Shown here piece by piece: positions 6,632 through 12,640 of a DNA stretch of 12,640 nucleotides (the first letter of the stretch is position 1; every line of letters starts with the position of its first letter). The notes below the pieces were generated by a model. That model worked only from the letters and a program-made list of their open reading frames with translations, was not told the DNA's origin and did no database searches. The translations under genes and the position numbers were made by a program. Location: assembly GCA_002399025.1 (NCBI GenBank), contig DHCV01000032.1, positions 1-12,640 of the forward strand. The letters run 5' to 3'. This DNA is from Bacteroidales bacterium UBA4893. GTDB taxonomy: Bacteria; Bacteroidota; Bacteroidia; Bacteroidales; P3.

Positions 6632-7873
6632 TTAATATTCATCTATTCTTTTGGTTGCTGGCTCAAAATAGCAAGCATCTCCAAAGGATAGAAATCTATA
6701 ATTATTTTCTAAGGCAAATTTATAACATTCTTTCCACTTATCGCCAATAAAAGCCGAAACTAATAGTAATAAAGTGCTTTTTGGCTGGTGGAAATTAGTA
6801 ATCATAGCCCTAACAATCTTGTATTTATAGGTTGGAGCAATAATAATTTGGGTTTGACCACTAAGCAAATCAATATTTTCTCTGTTCATCCTATCCAAAA
6901 TCGCCTCTAAGGCTTGCTTGGTAGTAATATTTTCAGCATTTTGATAGGGTTCCCATTGGGAAATATTGATTTCTATGTCCTCTTCCTTATTATTTATTAG
7001 CTTAACTCCATGCCAGTAAAGACTTTCAATTGTTCGAACTGAGGTAGTTCCAACGCAAATAATCTTCTTATCAAGATACTTAATAAGATTTTCTATTACT
7101 CTCTTTGGAACTCCAATCTTTTCGGAGTGCATAACATGATCGGTGATTGATTCTGAACTAACGGGTTTGAAAGTTCCGGCACCAACATGAAGGGTAATGA
7201 AATTAGATTGGACTTGCTTTTGCTTTAGGTCATCAAAAGTCTTTTGGGTAAAATGAAGTCCAGCAGTTGGAGCAGCAACAGAGCCATCTTGCTTTGCATA
7301 AATGGTCTGATAGTCCTCATTGTCCTTGTCTATAGCCTGTCGATTAAGATAGGGAGGCAGCGGAATAACTCCCATAAGAAAAAGCACCTCAGCAAAAGAA
7401 TATTCCTTAGTCCAAGTGAATTTAACTATCCAAGCATTATCCTCTTGAGTTTCTCGTTTTGCACAAAGGGTTATTTCTTTATTATTATAAGTTATGGTTT
7501 TAGATAAATAATCTTCTTTCCATTTTTTGTTATTCCCAATAAAGCACTTCCAAAAGCCTTCTCCCTTTTGAGCCATTGCAATTTGGATTTCATTTGGATT
7601 GGTTGGCTCAAGGCAAAAAACCTCAATTATTGACCCAGTTGGCTTTTTGAAAAATAATCTTGCGTGAACAACCTTAGTTTCGTTGAAAACTAATAAGCTA
7701 TCCTTATCTAATAAGTCCGGTAACTCAAAGAAATTCCTATCTTGAAGACCTCCATTATTAAATACTAATAGCTTTGCTTTATCTCTTTCCGAAAGAGGAA
7801 ATTTTGCAATTCTCTCCTCTGGCAAATCATAATCGAAGTCTTTAATAGCAATGTCTAATGACTTGCCAATCAT
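6632..7873 (-). CDS. queA: S-adenosylmethionine:tRNA ribosyltransferase-isomerase
   Basis: QueA transfers and isomerises the ribosyl group of SAM onto 7-aminomethyl-7-deazaguanine in tRNA, giving epoxyqueuosine in the cytoplasm. Conserved blocks are DFDYDLPEERIAKFPLSERD (12-31), LVFNETKVVHARL (61-73), DGSVAAPTAGLHFT (196-209), TLHVGAGTFKPV (227-238), VGTTSVRTIESL (274-285), ITNFHQPKSTLLLLVSAFIG (358-377) and YRFLSFGDACYF (392-403). At 413 residues it is about 60 longer than the usual QueA of around 350. Most of the excess lies between TTSVRTIESL and TQIIIAPTYK (about 288-340), a charged, probably lineage-specific insertion. It starts one base after the purS stop codon, so translation is probably coupled. 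The ATG start agrees with that spacing. Confidence 0.95.
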   Translation of the reverse strand: MIGKSLDIAIKDFDYDLPEERIAKFPLSERDKAKLLVFNNGGLQDRNFFELPDLLDKDSLLVFNETKVVHARLFFKKPTGSIIEVFCLEPTNPNEIQIAMAQKGEGFWKCFIGNNKKWKEDYLSKTITYNNKEITLCAKRETQEDNAWIVKFTWTKEYSFAEVLFLMGVIPLPPYLNRQAIDKDNEDYQTIYAKQDGSVAAPTAGLHFTQKTFDDLKQKQVQSNFITLHVGAGTFKPVSSESITDHVMHSEKIGVPKRVIENLIKYLDKKIICVGTTSVRTIESLYWHGVKLINNKEEDIEINISQWEPYQNAENITTKQALEAILDRMNRENIDLLSGQTQIIIAPTYKYKIVRAMITNFHQPKSTLLLLVSAFIGDKWKECYKFALENNYRFLSFGDACYFEPATKRIDEY

Positions 7874-7874
7874 C

Positions 7875-8126
7875 TTATGCTTTAACTAATCTAAATTCGT
7901 AGTGTTCCATAATTGGATTATGAAGCAATTCTTTGCATGCTCTATCAACTAATTCCTTTGCTTCATTTTCAGACTTTGCTTCAACTTCCAATGTTATATG
8001 TTTGCCAATTCTTACATTAGTTATTTGTTCTAACCCAATGTTTCCCATTGAAGATGTTACGGCTTTCCCTTGAGGGTCCAACAAAGCTTTTAAAGGCATT
8101 ACGTCTATTTCTGCTATAAATTTCAT
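7875..8126 (-). CDS. purS: Phosphoribosylformylglycinamidine synthase subunit PurS
   Basis: PurS is the small subunit that bridges PurQ (glutaminase) and short PurL in the fourth step of purine synthesis, FGAR to FGAM, in the cytoplasm. The 83 residues fit the family's usual 80-85. Typical blocks are LLDPQGKAV (15-23), a hydrophobic helix ending in LEQITNVRIGK (32-42) and LLHNPIMEHYEF (67-78). Its ATG overlaps the stop codon of pssA by four bases (ATGA), and queA follows after one base, so it is tightly embedded in the operon. Neither purQ nor purL is in the window. Its presence predicts that this organism uses the three-part PurSQL enzyme rather than only the large fused PurL. Confidence 0.9.
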   Translation of the reverse strand: MKFIAEIDVMPLKALLDPQGKAVTSSMGNIGLEQITNVRIGKHITLEVEAKSENEAKELVDRACKELLHNPIMEHYEFRLVKA

Positions 8127-8878
8127 TTCTTTATTATATTAAGTATTAATGATTCAAGTATATAAATAAATATTACTAACGGAATTGCATATAAATTAAA
8201 TGCAAATATAAGTATAATTGTTAAAATCAGGAAAACAAACTTTTCTTTATTGTCTTTCCAGCTCAGGTTTTTAAATTTCAAAGCAAATAAAGGCAACTCT
8301 GCAACAAGGAGGAATGACATAAGAATTGAACCAAAGAGAATAACAAGTGGATTAAGTAATATTGCTGTTAGAGTAGTGTAAAAACTTTCAAAAGGAATTC
8401 CCCAAAGATGAATTGAATTAGTTTCAAGATAATAAATAATTGGTAAGGAAAGCCATATTAGAGCATTTGCAGGAGTTGGCACACCAATAAATCCCATGGT
8501 TTGACGCTCATCAATATTAAATTTTGCTAATCTATAAGCACTCATTAGAGCCATTAACAAAGGAATAAAAACTACAAAAGAATATTGAGACAAGAATTGA
8601 GTATAACGATAAAACTCTTGCATTAAATCAACCACAATCAGGCTTGGAGCAACTCCAAAGGTTACAACATCGGCAAGAGAATCCAACTCCTTACCAATAT
8701 TTGAGTAGGCTTTAAGAAGTCGTGCAAATAATCCATCGCAAAAATCCATCAAGGCTCCAATCAAAATAAAAAGTGAAGGAAGAATTAGGCTTTCAGTATT
8801 GTAAAGAGTGTAAATAGAGAGTATTCCACAAAGTAGATTAAGAAGTGTGATTGAATTAGGTATGTGTTTTTTTATCAT
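8123..8878 (-). CDS. pssA: CDP-diacylglycerol-serine O-phosphatidyltransferase
   Basis: This inner-membrane enzyme makes phosphatidylserine from CDP-diacylglycerol and serine, the route to phosphatidylethanolamine. It has the full CDP-alcohol phosphatidyltransferase motif D-x2-D-G-x2-A-R-x8-G-x3-D-x3-D, with Asp45, Asp48, Gly49, Ala52, Arg53, Gly62, Asp66 and Asp70. About six to eight hydrophobic segments cover the rest. I chose the ATG at 8878, giving 251 residues starting MIKKHIPNSITLLNLLCG, as is usual for the family. A longer reading to a TTG at 8902 adds eight residues but would run into a TAATTTTG promoter-like box. The substrate (serine rather than glycerol phosphate) is inferred from the N-terminal KHIPNSITLLNL pattern and length. 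It is the first gene of the operon and overlaps purS by four bases. Confidence 0.9.
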   Translation of the reverse strand: MIKKHIPNSITLLNLLCGILSIYTLYNTESLILPSLFILIGALMDFCDGLFARLLKAYSNIGKELDSLADVVTFGVAPSLIVVDLMQEFYRYTQFLSQYSFVVFIPLLMALMSAYRLAKFNIDERQTMGFIGVPTPANALIWLSLPIIYYLETNSIHLWGIPFESFYTTLTAILLNPLVILFGSILMSFLLVAELPLFALKFKNLSWKDNKEKFVFLILTIILIFAFNLYAIPLVIFIYILESLILNIIKK

Positions 8879-8899
8879 TTTCAAATAAATTTCAAGCTT

Positions 8900-8907
8900 C
8901 AAAATTA
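8900..8907 (-). promoter_or_regulatory. Possible -7 box for the pssA operon
   Basis: On the minus strand TAATTTTG (8907-8900) fits the TAnnTTTG consensus and would give a leader of about 16 bases before the ATG at 8878. No clear TTTG lies about 20 bases upstream, so the call is weak. The palindrome TCAATAAATTGA (8919-8930) lies just upstream and could be an operator. Confidence 0.35.
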
Positions 8908-8971
8908 CTCAATTATTATCAATAAATTGATTATTTCGAACGTTTTTATGTAGAATTAATTCATATTTGAG

Positions 8972-8979
8972 TATATTTG
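8972..8979 (+). promoter_or_regulatory. -7 box for the lipoprotein-frr operon
   Basis: TATATTTG fits the TAnnTTTG consensus and lies 31 bases before the ATG at 9011, predicting a leader of about 25 bases. The -33 region is T-rich (GTTTTTATG at 8942-8950) but has no exact TTTG. It diverges from the pssA promoter. Confidence 0.55.
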
Positions 8980-9010
8980 CACTTTAGAAATCAAGAAACA
9001 TATAATAATA

Positions 9011-9430
9011 ATGAGAGTTAGAATCCTTGCCTTAATTAGCATTTTATTTACAGCATTTGCTTTTGTTGGATGTGAACCTGATGAAACTTTAGCTTCATCG
9101 GATTGGAACGGAAATTGGAGAATGAATGAAGAAATTATTTTCCCTCAAACCAAGGCTAACCTTATCAAAGCATCTTCGGGTACAATTAAGATTGATCCAA
9201 ATAATGAAAGGAAAATTATTATTAGCGGAGAGCTTTTTGGGCTAAATTCATCTTTCAATATTTCTGCAGATGTAATTTCAAACAATGCTAACTACGACCA
9301 AAAGATTGGTAACTATCAAATTAAAGGAAGTGCAGTATTGAATAATGCTAACCAGATTACTTTTAATTTTACCATAACAACAGAAAATAATAATTCGGAA
9401 ACCTATAAAAGAATAGCAGTAAGAATTTAA
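9011..9430 (+). CDS. Small lipoprotein of unknown function
   Basis: This is a 139-residue exported protein. Residues 1-20 are a signal peptide and the lipobox AFVGC places the lipidated Cys at 21, so it is anchored in the inner or outer membrane. The mature domain begins EPDETLASSDWNGNWRMNEE and continues as alternating hydrophobic and polar stretches rich in Asn, Ile and Thr. This suggests a small beta-sandwich or lipocalin-like barrel. The W-x-G-x-W near the start of the mature domain resembles lipocalin-like proteins, but I cannot assign a family. It is 17 bp upstream of frr on the same strand and has its own -7 box, so it probably leads a transcript that includes frr. The ATG at 9011 gives a normal signal-peptide N-region with two Arg. 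Confidence 0.75.
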   Translation: MRVRILALISILFTAFAFVGCEPDETLASSDWNGNWRMNEEIIFPQTKANLIKASSGTIKIDPNNERKIIISGELFGLNSSFNISADVISNNANYDQKIGNYQIKGSAVLNNANQITFNFTITTENNNSETYKRIAVRI

Positions 9431-9447
9431 TTAAAACCTAATATATT

Positions 9448-10011
9448 ATGACAGATTTATCAAAACATCTAATAGAAGAATGTAAGACAAATATGCAAGG
9501 AGCCATTAAGTTTCTTGAAGGAGCAATGCATAAGATAAGAGCTGGAAAAGCATCCCCAACCATGTTGGAGGGAATTAAGGTTGACTATTATGGGAACCCA
9601 ACTCCACTTGAGCAGGTTGCTAATATTTCTACCCCAGACCCAAAACAATTGGTTATCCAACCTTGGGAAAAAACCATGCTTTCTCCAATTGATAAGGCTA
9701 TTTTAGCAGCCAATTTGGGATTTACTCCAAAGTTTGAAGGCGACATTCTTCGCATAGTTCTTCCTCCAGTTACAGAAGAAAGAAGAAGAGAACTTGTTAA
9801 GAGAGCAAAGTCTGAGGTTGAGGAGTCTAAGGTTAGTATAAGAAACGTTAGAAGAGGAATCATTGATAAGGTTAAGAAATCAAAAGACCAAGGCGTTTCG
9901 GAAGATGAAATTAAGGTTGTTGAGAAAGAAATTGAACAATTGACCGAAAAGTTTATTAAAGAAACAGAAACTGTTTTGTCTGTTAAGGAAAAAGAAATAA
10001 TGTCAATTTAG
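9448..10011 (+). CDS. frr: Ribosome recycling factor
   Basis: RRF works with EF-G in the cytoplasm to split the ribosome after termination, freeing mRNA and tRNA. At 187 residues it has the usual length. Family blocks are IRAGKASPTML (30-40), VDYYGNPTPLEQVANIS (45-61), IQPWEK (70-75), GDILRIVLPPVTEERRREL (98-116), and the long C-terminal helix of the three-helix bundle (about 117-185). The ATG follows a lipoprotein gene by 17 bp, and the DegT aminotransferase gene begins four bases after its TAG stop, so the three are probably transcribed together. It is separated from pyrH, its frequent partner, which is in the divergent operon. Confidence 0.96.
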   Translation: MTDLSKHLIEECKTNMQGAIKFLEGAMHKIRAGKASPTMLEGIKVDYYGNPTPLEQVANISTPDPKQLVIQPWEKTMLSPIDKAILAANLGFTPKFEGDILRIVLPPVTEERRRELVKRAKSEVEESKVSIRNVRRGIIDKVKKSKDQGVSEDEIKVVEKEIEQLTEKFIKETETVLSVKEKEIMSI

Positions 10012-10015
10012 GAAA

Positions 10016-11227
10016 ATGAAGATTCCTTTTTCTCCTCCATACATAGACGATGATGTCATAAAAGAGGTTAATGATAGCTTGGTTTCGGGCTGGATAACAA
10101 CAGGACCAAAGGTTGCAGCCTTAGAGAAGGGTTTGCAGGAATATTGCAAAGCAAAAAGGGTTAATTGTGTTAATTCTTGGACAAGCGGAGCAATACTGAT
10201 GATGCGTTGGTTTGGACTAAAGGAAGGTGATGAGGTTATTGTTCCTGCCTACACTTATTGTGCAACCGCAATGTCTGTTATGGACGCTGGCGGAATACCT
10301 GTTATGGTTGATATTAAGAACGACCTAACTATCGACATTGATAAAATTAAACAAGCCATCACCCCTCGCACCAAAGCCATTATCCCTGTTGATTTAGGAG
10401 GAGTTCCTTGCGACTATAATAAAATAATGGAGCTTATATGTTCAAAGGAAATAAAAGATAAGTTCCATCCTAATTCTACTAATCAAGAAAAATTAGGAAG
10501 AATATTGTTGATTTCTGATTCTGCTCACTCACTTGGAGCAACATTTAATCAGAAAACCATTGCCCAATTGGTTGATGTGTGTATTCTTTCTCTTCATGCA
10601 GTCAAGAACCTTACCTCAGCTGAAGGAGGAGCAATTTGCCTAAACCTTCCAGAACCTTTTGATAATGACGATTTATACAAAGAAGTTAGGATACTTTCCC
10701 TAAATGGACAAACCAAGGATGCCTTTACCAAAACACAAGCAGGAGCATGGCGCTATGATATTATTGCTCATGGGATGAAATTCAATATGCCAGATATTAA
10801 TGCAGCCCTTGCACTTGCACAACTTCGCAAATACGAATACCTTTTGGGAGAAAGAAAAAGAGTTTATGAAAGATACTCCGAGCTATTAAAAGAATATCAT
10901 TGGGCAATTCTTCCACAACAAGACAACAAAGAAATAACTACCTCCTATCATCTTTATCCACTAAGAATAAATCCAATTACTGAAGACCAAAGAGATAGAC
11001 TTATTCAATACTTGGCAGAAAAAGAAATAGCAACTAACGTGCATTACATTCCAATGCCTATGTTAACTTTGTTTAAAAATATGGGGTATAAGATTGAAGA
11101 TTATCCTATTGCTTATGATACTTATACACGTGAAATATCGCTTCCAATCTATCCTCAACTTACTAATCAACAAGTAGATTACATAGTTAAAAATCTTGTT
11201 GAGGGATATTACAATGTAAGTTTATAA
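10016..11227 (+). CDS. DegT/DnrJ/EryC1/StrS-family sugar aminotransferase
   Basis: This is a complete 403-residue PLP-dependent enzyme of fold type I. Family members transfer an amino group from glutamate or glutamine to a nucleotide-bound keto-sugar. The N-terminus (FSPPYIDDDVIKEVNDSLVSGWITTGPKVAALEK) is typical. NSWTSGAI (53-60) takes the place of the phosphate-binding region, ISDSAH (166-171) carries Asp168 for the PLP ring, and LHAVKNLTSAEGG (193-205) carries the Schiff-base Lys197. KFNMPDINAALALAQL (255-270) and the C-terminal NVHYIPMPM are also typical. The start follows frr by four bases with AGGAAA just ahead, a fair ribosome site. The next gene, a phosphoglycosyl transferase, is nine bases downstream. 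Together they suggest amino-sugar glycan synthesis such as a bacillosamine-like or capsule sugar; the exact sugar cannot be read. Confidence 0.93.
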   Translation: MKIPFSPPYIDDDVIKEVNDSLVSGWITTGPKVAALEKGLQEYCKAKRVNCVNSWTSGAILMMRWFGLKEGDEVIVPAYTYCATAMSVMDAGGIPVMVDIKNDLTIDIDKIKQAITPRTKAIIPVDLGGVPCDYNKIMELICSKEIKDKFHPNSTNQEKLGRILLISDSAHSLGATFNQKTIAQLVDVCILSLHAVKNLTSAEGGAICLNLPEPFDNDDLYKEVRILSLNGQTKDAFTKTQAGAWRYDIIAHGMKFNMPDINAALALAQLRKYEYLLGERKRVYERYSELLKEYHWAILPQQDNKEITTSYHLYPLRINPITEDQRDRLIQYLAEKEIATNVHYIPMPMLTLFKNMGYKIEDYPIAYDTYTREISLPIYPQLTNQQVDYIVKNLVEGYYNVSL

Positions 11228-11235
11228 ATTTTTTG

Positions 11236-11820
11236 ATGAAAAGATTTTTTGATTTCACATGCTCATTATTTGGACTAATTTTACTTAGTCCAATTTTTAT
11301 TTTTGTTGGCTTAGCAATATCATTTTCTTCAAAGGGAGGAATATTCTACAAACAAAAAAGAGTTGGCAAAGGGAATAAAGACTTTACTCTTTACAAATTT
11401 CGCTCAATGATTATAGGTGCTGATTCTAAAGGGTTATTATCAGTTGGTAAAGATGGAAAAGACCCAAGAGTAACAAACATTGGTTATTTTATTAGGAAAT
11501 ATAAAATTGATGAACTTCCTCAACTATTTAATGTTTTGAAAGGAGATATGTCTTTAGTTGGACCAAGACCTGAAGTCAGAAAATATGTTGATTTATATTC
11601 TGAAGAGCAAAAACAAATTTTAAATGTTAGACCAGGAATTACTGATATTTCTTCTATAACATTTCGCAACGAGAACGATCTTCTTTCACAAAGTGATAAT
11701 CCAGAAGAATACTATATAAAAGAAATAATGCCCCAAAAGATAGCTCTTAGTTTAAATTATATTGAAACTAGAACTTTTTTTGGAGACATTAAACTTATTT
11801 TTAAAACAATTTTTGGGTAA
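11236..11820 (+). CDS. Small monotopic phosphoglycosyl transferase (bacterial sugar transferase)
   Basis: This 194-residue enzyme is the catalytic-core type (PglC-like). It moves a phospho-sugar from a UDP-sugar to undecaprenyl phosphate on the inner face of the membrane, the first membrane step of glycan assembly. Residues 1-31 hold a reentrant membrane helix (FFDFTCSLFGLILLSPIFI). GGIFYKQKRVGKGNKDFTLYKFRSM (34-58) and KIDELPQLFNVLKGDMSLVGPRPE (90-113) follow, with the Asp92-Glu93 catalytic dyad. GITDISSITFRNE is the family's later block. I chose the ATG at 11236 over an adjoining TTG one codon upstream. It follows the DegT gene by eight bases, so the two are probably co-transcribed. No further sugar genes follow; instead a 200-bp gap and a damaged isoprenoid gene come next. 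Confidence 0.93.
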   Translation: MKRFFDFTCSLFGLILLSPIFIFVGLAISFSSKGGIFYKQKRVGKGNKDFTLYKFRSMIIGADSKGLLSVGKDGKDPRVTNIGYFIRKYKIDELPQLFNVLKGDMSLVGPRPEVRKYVDLYSEEQKQILNVRPGITDISSITFRNENDLLSQSDNPEEYYIKEIMPQKIALSLNYIETRTFFGDIKLIFKTIFG

Positions 11821-11957
11821 GATAGCGCCCCTATAATTATAGTATTTCAAATCTTATTTTGTTTTGGACTTAAAGGCAAATTAAATTGTTTAATTCACAC
11901 TTCACAAAAGAGATTAAATTATTGATTTTTAGCCCTTAAAAAATAAAATACTTCATA

Positions 11958-11990
11958 CTTGCAATTCCTAACATTATTTTTCTATTTTTG
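11958..11990 (+). promoter_or_regulatory. Promoter of the disrupted phytoene/squalene synthase gene
   Basis: TATTTTTG (11983-11990) fits the TAnnTTTG -7 consensus, with CTTG (11958-11961) 21 bases upstream as a near-match to the -33 TTTG. The predicted leader to the ATG at 12024 is about 28 bases. The rest of the 11821-12023 gap holds only AT-rich sequence and a short palindrome (CTATAATTATAG, 11831-11842). Confidence 0.55.
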
Positions 11991-12023
11991 CATACATAAA
12001 CTTAACAATTATAATCTTTTCCT

Positions 12024-12473
12024 ATGCAAAAGAAAGAAAACTCAATTGAGAAATATAATGAGCTGGCTTTCCTAGTAAGCAAAGAGACTACGAAGAAGTA
12101 TAGCACTTCATTCTATTCTGCATCAAAATTTTTTGATTCAAAAACCCGAAAAGCTATTCATAGTGTTTATGGATTTGTAAGATTAGCTGATGAAATAGTT
12201 GATACTTTTCATGACTATGATAAAAAGCATTGTTAGAAAAACTTAAAAAAGACTATTCTATAGCTTATGATTTAGGAATAAGCACTAATCCTATCCTACA
12301 TTCTTTTCAAATTACTGTTAAAGAATATAATATCCCCAATGAATATATTGAAAACTTTCTAAAAAGTATGAGTGCTGATTTAGAAAAGAAAGAATATAAA
12401 ACAAAAGAAGAAGCAAACGATTATATTTATGGATCTGCAGATGTTGTTGGATTAATGTGTTTGAAGATATTTT
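12024..12473 (+). pseudogene. Phytoene/squalene synthase, frameshifted and IS-interrupted
   Basis: The N-terminal half of a head-to-head prenyl synthase (CrtB-like) is recognisable. This enzyme joins two prenyl diphosphates to make phytoene or squalene for carotenoids or hopanoids. KKYSTSFYSASKFF and VYGFVRLADEIVDTFHDYDK appear in the first frame, including the first Asp-rich D-E-I-V-D motif. The frame then hits TAG at 12234-12236. The protein continues from about 12227 in another frame as LLEKLKKDYSIAYDLG, FLKSMSADLEKKEYKTKEEA and YIYGSADVVGLMCLKIF. One extra A in the AAAAA at 12221-12225 would restore DKKALLEKL, so a single base is missing or a base-call error is present. The homology stops at 12473, where an ISL3-type element begins. 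The second Asp-rich motif and the C-terminal half are absent here and probably lie beyond the insertion, outside the window. Confidence 0.85.
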
Positions 12474-12640
12474 GGCTCACATTAATTTTTTGGGGACTAA
12501 GCGAAAAGTTTATAAAGTCTGAAAAGGAAAAATTGAGTATCAGTAACACCTCTTAGATTAGCTCTAAAGAGTTTAATTTTAGAATTGAATGACTCTGCAT
12601 TTGCATTAGTGTTTCTATTATTAAAGAAGTTAAGTATTTT
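12474..12640 (-). mobile_element. ISL3-family insertion sequence, partial
   Basis: The element begins at GGCTCACATTAA (12474), the form expected of an ISL3-type terminal inverted repeat, exactly where synthase homology stops. It contains the 3' end of a transposase gene reading toward this end. ISL3 elements usually duplicate 8 bp of AT-rich target; the candidate duplicate is GATATTTT (12466-12473). The other end lies outside the window, so neither the duplication nor the element length can be confirmed. Confidence 0.75.
12497..12640 (-). CDS. ISL3 (ISAon1-like) transposase, C-terminal fragment
   Basis: The last 47 codons of a transposase read in from the right window edge and stop with TAG at 12499-12497. 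The visible protein includes ILNFFNNRNTNANAESFN, then SKIKLFRANLRGV, and ends TQFFLFRLYKLFA. This matches the C-terminus of Bacteroidota ISL3 transposases with a DDE domain. The Glu in NANAESFNSKIK is at the position of the third acidic catalytic residue. The gene is cut by the window edge, so its integrity is unknown. No neighbour gene is co-transcribed in this direction within the window. Confidence 0.85.
   Translation of the reverse strand, partial: KILNFFNNRNTNANAESFNSKIKLFRANLRGVTDTQFFLFRLYKLFA

Noticed and set aside
8879..8902. Upstream TTG start for pssA
   Set aside because: It adds eight residues not expected in the family and lies within a promoter-like TAATTTTG box; the ATG at 8878 fits better.
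11233..11235. TTG start for the phosphoglycosyl transferase
   Set aside because: An ATG follows directly and gives the usual short N-terminus before the membrane helix.
11831..11842. Palindrome CTATAATTATAG as a terminator for the sugar genes
   Set aside because: The stem is short and all A-T apart from its end pairs, with no T-run after it.
12217..12240. Programmed ribosomal frameshift in the synthase gene
   Set aside because: There is no strong slippery heptamer with a downstream structure, and the gene is also broken by an insertion, so decay or a read error is simpler.
12230..12556. Open frame considered as a separate 108-residue protein
   Set aside because: Its first part is the frameshifted continuation of the prenyl synthase and its last 28 residues are read-through into the transposon.

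Overview
The window looks like chromosomal DNA of a low-GC member of the Bacteroidota. The evidence is a TonB-dependent receptor with an N-terminal carboxypeptidase-regulatory-like domain, a secreted C69 dipeptidase, TAnnTTTG-type -7 promoter boxes, AT-rich starts with little Shine-Dalgarno sequence, and a Bacteroidota-type ISL3 transposase end. The genus cannot be told from the sequence alone. I see no tRNA, rRNA, CRISPR array or replication origin.

Layout. Positions 1-878 are accessory-looking: REP-like hairpins at the left edge, a lone exported protein of unknown function (147-632), a degenerate direct repeat, and a 47-bp palindrome with IS3-like TG...CA ends. Positions 879-5634 are on the minus strand. 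In transcription order they hold a secreted C69 peptidase with its own promoter and terminator, a small histidine-rich membrane protein that starts directly after that terminator, and a TonB-dependent receptor with a CxxC pair in its plug. The last two look like a metal or metal-complex uptake pair. Three 21-bp repeats (5780-5842) lie upstream of the peptidase promoter.

Positions 5905-8878, also minus strand, are a compact housekeeping operon in the order pssA, purS, queA, pyrH: phospholipid synthesis, purine synthesis, queuosine tRNA modification and UMP phosphorylation. It ends in a clear intrinsic terminator at 5835-5874. Diverging from it on the plus strand are a small lipoprotein gene, frr (ribosome recycling factor), a DegT-family sugar aminotransferase and a small phosphoglycosyl transferase. 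The last two probably begin a surface-glycan or protein-glycosylation locus.

The right edge holds a phytoene/squalene synthase gene damaged twice: a one-base loss in a run of A after about 67 codons, and an ISL3-family insertion at 12474. The transposase C-terminus reads inward from the window edge on the minus strand. No clearly new multi-gene system is visible. The most interesting items are the histidine-rich protein/receptor pair with its hairpin-blocked leader, the phased 21-bp repeats, and the interrupted isoprenoid gene.
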